Source: JBBSEX01 sp038239345
GTDB lineage: Bacteria; Acidobacteriota; Terriglobia; Bryobacterales; Bryobacteraceae
DNA: 7,938 nucleotides
Direction of reading: 5' to 3'
Assembly: GCA_038239345.1 (NCBI GenBank)
Contig: JBBSEX010000093.1
Span: 1-7,938 of the forward strand
In this document: one piece after another, positions 1 through 5,515 of the stretch
Numbering within the stretch: the first letter of the stretch is position 1
Layout: each line of letters begins with the position of its first letter
The notes under the pieces: generated by a model
Seen by the model: the letters and a program-made list of their open reading frames with translations, nothing else
What the model was told of the DNA's origin: nothing
Databases searched by the model: none
Program-made: the position numbers and the translations under genes

Positions 1-264
1 GATCACGCTGGTTGAATTGATGAAAAAGACCAGCGCCAAAGCCTGCATTACGCGCACCAGTCCAGGCTGGCGGAAGAAGATCGCGGCCGGCAACGCAAGC
101 AGAACGACGCCCATTGACAGCAGCGCTCCCAGTGCAAGATTCGTGTCCTTATTTTTAAAGAATTGGCGCGCGATCAGCCAATATTTGTAATTGATTAGCG
201 AGGACGGTTCACGGCGGAATTGGCCTAATAGAGGATGGGCAAAACGCTCACGAGCAGGTGTCGA
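1..264 (-). CDS. Partial frame resembling a membrane protein, start unclear
   Basis: An open minus-strand frame runs from just after a TGA at 267-265 to the window edge. Its translation looks protein-like: a polar, aromatic stretch (INYKYWLIARQFFKNKDTN) is followed by two hydrophobic segments (about LALGALLSMGVVLLALPAAI and LVRVMQALALVFFIN) that could span a membrane. There is no ATG, GTG or TTG before an ATG at 114-112, which sits inside the first hydrophobic segment. The gene could start there, start at a rare CTG, or be a 5'-truncated remnant. It lies downstream of, and in the same direction as, the OmpA-like gene and its open frame overlaps that gene's last codons. I do not recognise the family. 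Function unknown. Confidence 0.3.
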
Positions 265-835
265 TCACGACCTCCACGCGCCGGTTCTTCTGCCGGCCTT
301 CGGGATTATCCGTGCCATCGGGTTTCGTGTTCGGTGCCACCGGTTTCGTCTTGCCGAGCGCCTTTACACTCGGCTGCTCTCGCGCAACGAACCGATGATC
401 GATAAGCCACACCTGTACCGCTTCCGCCCGGTTATTACTGAGCGCGTGGTTATAGGCGTCCGTGCCTTTTCCGTCGGTGTGGCCCTCGATTACCACCGGG
501 TGCTTTCCGGCCTTCTGAATCATGGGCCCAAGTGCGGCAAGAGTTTCCTCGGCGTCGCTTGTCAGAGTGGACTTGTCGAATTCAAACAGAGTATCGGCTC
601 CGATCGTCAATCGCTGTTGGCATCTGTCCGTAGTCATTGTTATCGCCTGAAGTCCTTTCGGAACCTGCCATGGTCCTTTGGGCTTCTGGATCTCACCGGG
701 CTTTTGCCAGGTACCAGCTGGTTGCTGAATCGGACCCGGTTTCTGCCACTCACTCTTCTTCTGCTGGGCAGGCGATGATAACGGCAATACAAGCGCAAGC
801 AATGCGCCCAGCACACTTCTCATATATGGGTTCAT
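248..835 (-). CDS. OmpA-family peptidoglycan-binding protein, secreted
   Basis: The protein has 195 residues with the start chosen at ATG 835-833, because the following residues form a signal peptide: MNPYMR, a hydrophobic core at about 7-20, and a likely cleavage after SPA near residue 23. An upstream ATG at 916 would put 27 unrelated residues before it. Residues 28-61 are a proline-rich linker with three WQ(K/V)P-type repeats. Residues about 75-192 are an OmpA C-terminal (OmpA/MotB/Pal) domain: LFEFDKSTLT, IEGHTD (D121), YNHALSNNRA (R136) and the terminal GRQKNRRVEVVI. In this family the Asp and Arg bind diaminopimelate of peptidoglycan, so the protein probably anchors to the wall in the periplasm. 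C72 and C194 could pair. It has no lipobox cysteine and no N-terminal beta-barrel, so it is neither a classic Pal lipoprotein nor full OmpA. No strong Shine-Dalgarno is visible. Confidence 0.9.
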   Translation of the reverse strand: MNPYMRSVLGALLALVLPLSSPAQQKKSEWQKPGPIQQPAGTWQKPGEIQKPKGPWQVPKGLQAITMTTDRCQQRLTIGADTLFEFDKSTLTSDAEETLAALGPMIQKAGKHPVVIEGHTDGKGTDAYNHALSNNRAEAVQVWLIDHRFVAREQPSVKALGKTKPVAPNTKPDGTDNPEGRQKNRRVEVVIDTCS

Positions 836-914
836 ACGGTCACTAATAGTAACACCAAACCCGGCTTGTGCACTGCTCCATGGCGGCCCCGAAGTCGAGC
901 ACGTTGCCGCGCGC

Positions 915-1130
915 ATGCCAACTGAACAGTTGAACGCGTTTTTCTTGCACTACGACCTGGAGCACACACCGCCGCGAAGATGCCGCGACTGCGGCAAGCA
1001 GCTGCGGGAGAACGAATACCACCGGTGCGGAAGCGGTACAGGCGTGCACAATCCCGACGAACTCCGGCGCATGCTCGACCGCGATTACGAGCTGCTCATG
1101 TACTTAATACGCGATGCTGCCACGCCCTAA
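915..1130 (+). CDS. Small possible zinc-binding protein
   Basis: This 71-residue frame starts at ATG 915 and reads away from the OmpA-like gene. Residues 23-38 contain a C-x2-C-x9-H-x-C cluster (CRDCG...YHRC), which could bind zinc. The C-terminal half (PDELRRMLDRDYELLMYLIRD) is charged and probably helical. I do not recognise the family. No clear Shine-Dalgarno precedes the ATG, and minus-strand and +2 frames of similar length overlap it. The call rests on the Cys/His cluster and the natural-looking helix. It could be a small DNA- or RNA-binding protein or a chance frame. Confidence 0.4.
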   Translation: MPTEQLNAFFLHYDLEHTPPRRCRDCGKQLRENEYHRCGSGTGVHNPDELRRMLDRDYELLMYLIRDAATP

Positions 1131-1282
1131 GCAGTTCCGTTTTTGATCCGAAGTTCACGGCGCACATCGTCGAAATATCGGCGTTCGGATTCAAGAGAAT
1201 TAGTTATTCGGTCGGTGCATCCGATTGGTGTTCCTGAAGCGCTGGCCGCATGATGCGGACATAGCAATTCACGTTCCTCCAC
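1127..1282 (-). CDS. Tentative 51-residue hypothetical protein
   Basis: A minus-strand frame starts at GTG 1282-1280, sharing one base with the stop of the next upstream small frame, and ends at TAG 1129-1127. The translation ends in a charged, probably helical stretch (LESERRYFDDVRRELRIKN). A GGAGG lies just inside the frame and would better serve other nearby starts (GTG 1271, ATG 1262), which give short alternative products. No family is recognised. The evidence is the near-tandem arrangement and plausible composition only. Confidence 0.22.
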   Translation of the reverse strand: MEERELLCPHHAASASGTPIGCTDRITNSLESERRYFDDVRRELRIKNGTA

Positions 1283-1401
1283 TAAACAACTTCTTCGATC
1301 ACTTTACAAGCATGATCATAAAGCGCCCGTAGATGTTCCATTCTACGGTACATTGTCGAGTTGGCTTTGTGAGCATTCTTCATCGATTTAGAGCGAATCA
1401 T
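1282..1401 (-). CDS. Tentative 39-residue hypothetical protein
   Basis: A minus-strand frame runs from ATG 1401-1399 to TAG 1284-1282. The product is basic at the N-terminus (MIRSKSMKNAHK) with a probable helix (MEHLRALYDHACKVIEEVV). The frame is open upstream to a TGA, so a slightly earlier TTG start is possible. It overlaps the following small frame by one base, as coupled genes do. It is divergent from the LuxR-type gene at 1486. No Shine-Dalgarno or known family is visible, so it may be a chance frame. Confidence 0.22.
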   Translation of the reverse strand: MIRSKSMKNAHKANSTMYRRMEHLRALYDHACKVIEEVV

Positions 1402-1485
1402 GGCAGAAGATTTGAGCAACTGGCTTACAAAATCTCAAAAATAAAGATAAACTAAAAGCAATAAGTCAATGGATCGCTGGATGCA
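1402..1485. promoter_or_regulatory. AT-rich upstream region of the LuxR-type gene
   Basis: About 80 bases before ATG 1486 are clearly more A/T-rich than the surroundings, with runs such as CAAAATCTCAAAAATAAAG and AAACTAAAAGCAATAAG. This is the likely promoter region of the LuxR-type gene, and perhaps of the minus-strand frame at 1401. I cannot assign convincing -35 and -10 boxes, and there is no good Shine-Dalgarno directly before the ATG. Confidence 0.3.
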
Positions 1486-1848
1486 ATGAAATCTACACAA
1501 TACAAACGTGCTGGGAGGCAAGAGAATGCGGCCGCGAGATTTTCACGGTGTGAAAACCAGCCCGCTTGGTTAACGGTCACCAAGCGCGAGTTAGAATTTG
1601 TCCGACTGGTAGTTCAAGGATTTCAGAACAAAGAAATAGGCGAGCAATTGTTTATCAGCCACAATACGGTGAAACACCACTTACACAGCGTGTTTTTCAA
1701 GCTCGGTATCGCTGATCGGTTGGAATTGGTGCTCTATTCAATCTATAAAGGTCTGCACATCAAGACCGAGACACGCCCCGTACTCTTTCACGAAGAGGGT
1801 GTTCGGAATCAATGGAACATAATGGAGAGCTCTCCATTATGTTCCTAA
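1486..1848 (+). CDS. Stand-alone LuxR/GerE-type HTH regulator
   Basis: The 120-residue protein has a LuxR-type C-terminal DNA-binding domain at about residues 29-90: LTVTKRELEFVRLVVQG, then NKEIGEQLFISHNTVKHHLH (the helix-turn-helix with the conserved NKEI and TVKxH signatures), then FKLGIADRLELVLYSIY. It has no response-regulator receiver or autoinducer-binding domain, so it is a solo DNA-binding protein or the surviving output domain of a larger regulator. An in-frame stop closely precedes the start. Its last 11 residues (from W110) are encoded by the left palindrome of the recombinase-in-trio element, and its TAA (1846-1848) lies in that element's terminal repeat. Rejoining the flanks at the shared GAGCTC core would give a frame ending in MESSA and a stop, so insertion would barely change the protein. 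Its targets are unknown. Confidence 0.85.
   Translation: MKSTQYKRAGRQENAAARFSRCENQPAWLTVTKRELEFVRLVVQGFQNKEIGEQLFISHNTVKHHLHSVFFKLGIADRLELVLYSIYKGLHIKTETRPVLFHEEGVRNQWNIMESSPLCS
1814..1845. repeat. Left terminal palindrome of the RIT element
   Basis: A perfect 32-bp palindrome is centred between 1829 and 1830. It starts GGAACATAATGG, has GAGCTC in the middle (1827-1832) and ends CCATTATGTTCC. Each arm carries a copy of the 10-bp motif (ATAATGGAGA at 1819-1828 and its reverse complement at 1831-1840). It could be the recombinase crossover site or target. In RNA it would form a strong hairpin at the end of the LuxR-type transcript, but without a T-tract it is not a standard terminator. Confidence 0.9.
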
Positions 1849-1872
1849 TCCCGAGTTGAGGATAATGCGGAG
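1841..1872. repeat. Left terminal inverted repeat of the RIT element
   Basis: This 32-bp sequence begins GTTCCTAATCCCGAG and ends TTGAGGATAATGCGGAG. It is repeated perfectly in inverse at 5274-5305. It contains one copy of the 10-bp motif (ATAATGCGGA, 1862-1871, plus orientation) and the stop codon of the LuxR-type gene. Its first five bases are shared with the palindrome. Confidence 0.92.
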
Positions 1873-1930
1873 AAGCCGGTTGATGGCGCACCGAAGTGGG
1901 CCATCCATCGTGTCGGGAAGCTTGTGCTAC

Positions 1931-1940
1931 TCGGCATTAT
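1931..1940 (-). repeat. Left internal motif copy (ATAATGCCGA)
   Basis: TCGGCATTAT at 1931-1940 is the exact reverse complement of ATAATGCCGA at 5218-5227 and faces the terminal copy at 1862-1871. It lies 45 bp upstream of ritA, so recombinase binding here could also repress the operon. The role is inferred from symmetry only. Confidence 0.6.
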
Positions 1941-1984
1941 CCTGAAACACTTCTCCTGTCCGGCTGAGCCGGGCAAGGAGAAAT

Positions 1985-3244
1985 ATGATCGAAAAATTCT
2001 TCACGCAGGCGGCGACCTTGTCCCGGCTGCGGAGCGGCCTGCTTGGTCCTCACCTCCCCGCCGTTGCCAGCTCCCTTGATCAGAGCGGGTATTCGAGAGC
2101 TGGCATTCGACTTCATCTGCGGGCTGCCGACCATTTTGGAGCTTGGCTTCTGGAACAGAAGATCGAGGTCCATGGCATCAACGATGCCGTTGTGGATCGC
2201 TACCTGCTGGGCTTGGGCCGACTGCATTCAGCCTGCTCGCCAAACGGTAGACTCCCTCACGCCGCTCTTGGGCTGCGACATCTGCTTGAAATCCTACAGC
2301 ACAGGGGCGCTGTGAATGCTCCTGAGCCAACCGGTTCCCAAACCGCTGTCGATGAATGGCTGGGAAGATTTGACGGCTATCTTGACCGCGTCGCTGGCTG
2401 CGCGCTCAAGAGCCGTGGCAATTACCTTCGGTACGCCCGGCGGTTGCTGCATGAACTGTTCGGTGACGCCGAGGTTGATTGGTCGAAGTTGCGGGCAACC
2501 GTTATTACCGATTTCGCACGGCGTGAAGCAGCGAGGTTGATGCCCAGCGCATGCGGGCAACCGGTGACGGCAATTCGTTCGTTGATCCGGTTTTTGGTCT
2601 CCGAGAGCCTCGTTCCAGAAGGTTTGGTGGGTGCGGTGCCAGCCGTTCTGACGTGGCGGCATTCCTCGATACCGAAGGCGATCTCAGCCGATGACGTAGA
2701 CCGTGTGATCGCTGCGTGCGATTCCAAATCGGAATCCGGCCTGCGAGAGAAAGCCATCGTGCTCCTATTGGCGCGCCTTGGCCTACGGGCCAGCGAAGTG
2801 ATCCGTCTTCGGATCGAAGACATCGATTGGGTGCGGGGGTGCGTCCTGGTTCGAGCGGGCAAGACTCATCGGGAGCGAAGTCTTCCACTTTCCCAGGAGG
2901 TCGGTGATGCACTGGCGGCCTTCCTTCGCCGAGCGCGCCCGGCGAGTACTCACCGGGAGTTGTTTCTTCGGCGGAAGCCGCCATTCCGCCCGCTCCGCAG
3001 TTCCGTAAGCATTTGCACCCTGACGCAGAAGTTACTCAAGCGTGCCGGAATATCGGTTCATCGGCCGGGCGCACACGTTCTTCGACACAGCCTGGCAACG
3101 GCGATGGTGATCAACGGCGTCAGCTTCAAGACGGTCGCCGATGTGCTCGGACATCAGTCTCTTGCAACGACAGAGATCTACGCAAAGCTCGACCTCGGGT
3201 CACTGTCTCAGGTCGCAATGCCTTGGCCGGGAGGTGGACGATGA
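1985..3244 (+). CDS. ritA: RIT element tyrosine recombinase A
   Basis: The 419-residue site-specific recombinase starts at ATG 1985, preceded by AAGGAG at 1975-1980. Residues about 20-220 form the helical N-terminal arm and core-binding (SAM-like) region. Residues about 230-405 are the tyrosine recombinase catalytic domain with R268 (LGLRAS), K293 (AGKTHRER), H364 and R367 (HVLRH), H390 (LGHQS) and the nucleophile Y399 (TTEIYAK), nine residues after H390 as usual. In this family the tyrosine attacks DNA to form a 3'-phosphotyrosyl link and exchanges strands without a cofactor. It is the first gene of a three-gene operon, and its TGA overlaps the ATG of ritB (ATGA, 3241-3244). The longest of the trio, it fits RitA by order and size. 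XerC/D-like or Tn554-type recombinases are the nearest alternative labels. Confidence 0.9.
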   Translation: MIEKFFTQAATLSRLRSGLLGPHLPAVASSLDQSGYSRAGIRLHLRAADHFGAWLLEQKIEVHGINDAVVDRYLLGLGRLHSACSPNGRLPHAALGLRHLLEILQHRGAVNAPEPTGSQTAVDEWLGRFDGYLDRVAGCALKSRGNYLRYARRLLHELFGDAEVDWSKLRATVITDFARREAARLMPSACGQPVTAIRSLIRFLVSESLVPEGLVGAVPAVLTWRHSSIPKAISADDVDRVIAACDSKSESGLREKAIVLLLARLGLRASEVIRLRIEDIDWVRGCVLVRAGKTHRERSLPLSQEVGDALAAFLRRARPASTHRELFLRRKPPFRPLRSSVSICTLTQKLLKRAGISVHRPGAHVLRHSLATAMVINGVSFKTVADVLGHQSLATTEIYAKLDLGSLSQVAMPWPGGGR

Positions 3245-4197
3245 ATGTCAACGACCTTCTTCTGCAGGTGGAGTGCTACGTCGGGCTCCGAAAGGCAATC
3301 GGCTACACCGTTCATTCAGAAGAGAAGCTGCTGAAAGATTTTGTGGCGTTCCTGGTTTCTGGGACCGTCCATGGTCCGATTCGAGCTCAAACGGCAGTCG
3401 ATTGGGCGTGCACTCCGTCGCCGGGGCGTGGGCCCGCGGGCCAAACCAGCCGGCTGAAGGTCGTGCGCGGGTTCTTGTCTCACCTGCGTGCAACCCTGCC
3501 GGAGACAGAGGTGCCCGGACCAGGAATCCTGGCCCCCATTCGGCGGCCGACGCCATATCTATACTCAGCGAGCGAGATCGAAGCGCTGTTAAATGAGGCT
3601 TCTCGGCTGGGCCCGAAAGAGTCCTTGCGGCCACACACCTATCGCACCTTGATCGGTCTGCTCGCCAGTTCCGGCCTACGGGTGGGAGAAGCTCTCCGAT
3701 TGAAGGTCGAGGATGTACGGCTGGCCGCAGTGCCGCCGCACTTGCACATCGTTGAGGGCAAGTTTCGAAAGTCCCGCTTCGTTCCGTTGCATTCGACGAC
3801 CGTGGAGAAGATGAACGCGTATTCCAACCAGAGGAAATTCCTGCTCTACGACGGATTGTCGAACGCCTTCTTCGTTTCCGAGAAAGGTGACCATCTCACC
3901 TACCGCGCGTGCTGGGAGACGTTTGCCGGGCTCATCCGCCGCGCCGGAATTCGCAAGCAATCCAGTGGTGGACGACCTGGGATTCATGCGCTACGACACA
4001 GTTTCACCGTGGGCCGGATGGTGGAGTGGCATCGCGCTGGAATGCCTGTGAAGGATCTGCTTCCCAACCTTTCGGTTTACTTGGGACACGTGCAGCCGGC
4101 GCACACCTACTGGTACCTCACTGCCACGCCGGAGTTGTTGAGTACAGCCGCGGATTCATTCCTGCGGTATGCGGGGCAAGGAGGCGGCGATGAATAG
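3241..4197 (+). CDS. ritB: RIT element tyrosine recombinase B
   Basis: The 318-residue recombinase starts at ATG 3241. The frame is open further upstream to 3013, but that stretch lies inside ritA in another frame, and the ATGA overlap with ritA's stop fits translational coupling. Residues about 1-100 are the helical core-binding domain. The catalytic domain (about 106-312) holds R147 (SGLRVGE), K174 (EGKFRKSR), H249 and R252 (HALRHS), H283 (YLGH) and a TYWYL segment in which Y292 has the usual nine-residue distance from H283 and is the likely nucleophile. Y290 is the alternative. The TYWYL pattern, in place of the common TxxYxH, sets it apart from its two neighbours. It overlaps ritC by eight bases (4190-4197). 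It probably acts together with RitA and RitC at the element ends; the division of labour is unknown. Confidence 0.9.
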   Translation: MNVNDLLLQVECYVGLRKAIGYTVHSEEKLLKDFVAFLVSGTVHGPIRAQTAVDWACTPSPGRGPAGQTSRLKVVRGFLSHLRATLPETEVPGPGILAPIRRPTPYLYSASEIEALLNEASRLGPKESLRPHTYRTLIGLLASSGLRVGEALRLKVEDVRLAAVPPHLHIVEGKFRKSRFVPLHSTTVEKMNAYSNQRKFLLYDGLSNAFFVSEKGDHLTYRACWETFAGLIRRAGIRKQSSGGRPGIHALRHSFTVGRMVEWHRAGMPVKDLLPNLSVYLGHVQPAHTYWYLTATPELLSTAADSFLRYAGQGGGDE

Positions 4198-5218
4198 CTT
4201 TCCTACTCCCAGCGGCATTGCTCCGGCCCCGGTTGGACCGCTACTTCAGGCGTTCTTCATGGACTACATGTACAGCCAAAAGCGAGCCAGCCCACTCACG
4301 GTTCAGAGCTATCGAGACACCTTCCGGCTCTTGTTTGAGTTCCTGCGGAAACTGACCGGCAAGGAACCGGCCGCTCTCGTGATGTCTGACCTCGACGCTC
4401 CTTCAGTGCTGAAATTTCTGGATCACATTGAAGCGGAGCGCCATAACCAAGTGCAATCGCGAAACGTGCGATTAGCCGCGGTCCGTTCGTTCTGCCGCAT
4501 GGTTGCGCTTCGTGATCCCGGCAGCGTCGGGATCGCTACCCGTATCTTGGCTATCCCCGTCAAGCGAACCGACAAGCGGTTAGTTGGGTATCTCACGCGG
4601 CACGAAATGGATGCCGTGCTCGCCGCTAACGATCTGACCGATTGGGCCGGTCGGCGAGACCATGCTTTGCTGCTGACCCTGTACAACACCGGAGCCCGCG
4701 TTTCCGAGATGACGGAGCTTCAACGGCAGCAAGTCAAGTTCGGGATCAAGAGCTTCGTGCAGTTCATGGGCAAAGGGCGGAAAGAGCGGGCCGTTCCTTT
4801 GTGGCCCACCACGACGCGGGCTCTTCAGGCGTGGTTCAAGGAAGTGGAATCGGACAAACGCAATGGCGCGGTGGCGTTTCCCAACGCGCGGGGCAAGGCG
4901 TTGAGCCGGGACGGCGTCAACTATCTGCTACAAGAGTGTGTCGAGCGGGCTATCGCAAAGTGCCCAAGTTTAGCCAATAAACGCATCTCACCCCACGTCT
5001 TTCGCCACTCGGCGGCGATGCATCTGCTTCAGGCTGGCGTCGATATCACGGTGATTGCCTTATGGCTCGGCCACGAGAGCATTCAGACGACCCACGGATA
5101 CATCGAAGCGGATCTTGCCACCAAAGAGCAGGTGCTCGAAAAACTCGCGCCCGCAGGGCAGATTGCGAAGCGATTCAAGGCCGACGACGAGCTACTGCGA
5201 TTCCTGGCAACGCTCTGA
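4190..5218 (+). CDS. ritC: RIT element tyrosine recombinase C
   Basis: The 342-residue recombinase is XerC/XerD-like in appearance. The start is ATG 4190, chosen because AAGGAGG at 4178-4184 sits five bases before it and because it overlaps the ritB stop (ATGAATAG). An upstream in-frame ATG at 4169 has no such site. Residues about 15-110 are an N-terminal SAM-like core-binding domain (LTVQSYRDTFRLLFEFL). Residues about 133-318 form the catalytic domain: R170 (NTGARVSE), K195 (MGKGRKER), H269 and R272 (HVFRHS), H295 (LGHES) and Y304 (TTHGYIEA), all in canonical order and spacing. It is the last gene of the operon. Its TGA (5216-5218) touches the right internal copy of the ATAATGCCGA motif. All three enzymes appear intact, which argues against a decayed element. 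Confidence 0.92.
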   Translation: MNSFPTPSGIAPAPVGPLLQAFFMDYMYSQKRASPLTVQSYRDTFRLLFEFLRKLTGKEPAALVMSDLDAPSVLKFLDHIEAERHNQVQSRNVRLAAVRSFCRMVALRDPGSVGIATRILAIPVKRTDKRLVGYLTRHEMDAVLAANDLTDWAGRRDHALLLTLYNTGARVSEMTELQRQQVKFGIKSFVQFMGKGRKERAVPLWPTTTRALQAWFKEVESDKRNGAVAFPNARGKALSRDGVNYLLQECVERAIAKCPSLANKRISPHVFRHSAAMHLLQAGVDITVIALWLGHESIQTTHGYIEADLATKEQVLEKLAPAGQIAKRFKADDELLRFLATL

Positions 5219-5227
5219 TAATGCCGA
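5218..5227 (+). repeat. Right internal motif copy (ATAATGCCGA)
   Basis: This is an exact inverted partner of 1931-1940 and begins on the last base of the ritC stop codon. It faces the terminal copy at 5275-5284. Its centre lies 94 bp from the right palindrome centre, against 106 bp on the left, a difference of about one helical turn. Confidence 0.6.
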
Positions 5228-5273
5228 CAAGATTTCGATGAAACCAATGCCAATCGCACGTTCCCCATGAGTA

Positions 5274-5305
5274 CTCCGCATTATCCTCAACTCGGGATTA
5301 GGAAC
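5274..5305. repeat. Right terminal inverted repeat of the RIT element
   Basis: A perfect 32-bp inverted copy of 1841-1872, running CTCCGCATTATCC, then CTCGGGATTAGGAAC. It contains the motif copy ATAATGCGGA in minus orientation (5275-5284), centred 37 bp from the right palindrome centre, exactly as on the left. Confidence 0.92.
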
Positions 5306-5332
5306 GTAATGCCGAGCTCGGCATAAGGTTCC
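5301..5332. repeat. Right terminal palindrome of the RIT element
   Basis: A 32-bp palindrome centred between 5316 and 5317 with two mismatched pairs (5306/5327 and 5308/5325). It shares GGAAC, GTTCC and the central GAGCTC (5314-5319) with the left palindrome, but the bases beside the core differ (GCC/GGC here, GGA/TCC on the left). The left arm holds GTAATGCCGA. The right arm holds the weaker CTTATGCCGA on the minus strand. Confidence 0.88.
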
Positions 5333-5413
5333 GTTGCTACTCAGACCCCTACTACAGCTCACCAGTGAATTGCGGCGGTCAATATTACAGAGATTCAATG
5401 CGTGCGAAAAGCT

Positions 5414-5429
5414 ATTGCGTAATCGCAAT
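5414..5429. repeat. Short inverted repeat ATTGCG-TAAT-CGCAAT
   Basis: A perfect 6-bp inverted repeat with a 4-bp spacer lies 21 bp upstream of the resolvase remnant. It could be an operator or part of a res-like site. Otherwise 5333-5450 shows no gene or clear signal. Confidence 0.3.
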
Positions 5430-5450
5430 GAATGGCGATATATTTATGCA

Positions 5451-5501
5451 ATGCTTCTCGGCTATGCCCGCGTCTCAACCAGCGAACAGGATCATCAATG
5501 A
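5451..5501 (+). pseudogene. N-terminal remnant of a serine resolvase/invertase
   Basis: ATG 5451 opens a frame MLLGYARVSTSEQDHQ followed by TGA. This is the unmistakable start of Tn3-family resolvases and DNA invertases (usually M-I-GYARVSTxxQ), including the catalytic serine in ARVS. Full proteins have about 180-200 residues, so only 16 codons remain. After the stop, a shifted frame (ATT GAT TGC GTT, I-D-C-V) may be the decayed continuation of the usual QIDAL segment, after which the similarity ends at the toxin-antitoxin promoter region. It is a relic of an older transposon and cannot be functional. Confidence 0.75.
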
Positions 5502-5515
5502 TTGATTGCGTTCTG

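Larger units (their letters stand above)
1814..5332 (+). mobile_element. Recombinase-in-trio (RIT) element
   Basis: Three consecutive, overlapping tyrosine recombinase genes in one direction are bounded by inverted terminal structures. Positions 1841-1872 are a perfect inverted copy of 5274-5305. Outside and overlapping these lie 32-bp palindromes (1814-1845 and 5301-5332), both starting GGAAC, ending GTTCC and centred on GAGCTC. Symmetry between the ends stops beyond 1814 and 5332, so I place the boundaries there, giving 3519 bp. Three genes in this order with inverted repeats and no cargo match the described RIT class, which is also about 3.5 kb. No direct repeat of flanking host DNA is seen outside the palindromes, as expected for tyrosine-recombinase integration. 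All three enzymes keep their catalytic residues, so the element may be active. Confidence 0.9.

Noticed and set aside
191..778. A 195-codon plus-strand frame opposite the OmpA-like gene
   Set aside because: It lies antisense to a gene with a clear signal peptide and OmpA domain. Its translation is rich in R, L and S with no recognisable domain, so it is a shadow frame.
1814..1845. Left palindrome as a rho-independent terminator
   Set aside because: The stem is strong, but no T-run follows it, and the matching palindrome at the other end with shared core and ends shows that it is an element terminus. Some attenuation remains possible.
2505..2984. Long minus-strand frames inside ritA
   Set aside because: They are GC-rich shadow frames full of R, P and S, opposite a well-supported recombinase catalytic domain.
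3013..3240. A 76-residue N-terminal extension of ritB
   Set aside because: It lies inside ritA in another frame and has no recombinase-like sequence. The ATGA overlap at 3241 gives a natural start for the family.
1841..5305. A CRISPR array or other tandem-repeat system
   Set aside because: The repeats are inverted and few, they sit at the ends of the recombinase operon, and there are no regular spacers.
5301..5332. A tRNA or other structured RNA at the right junction
   Set aside because: The fold comes only from the short palindrome. No tRNA arms or conserved loops are present.
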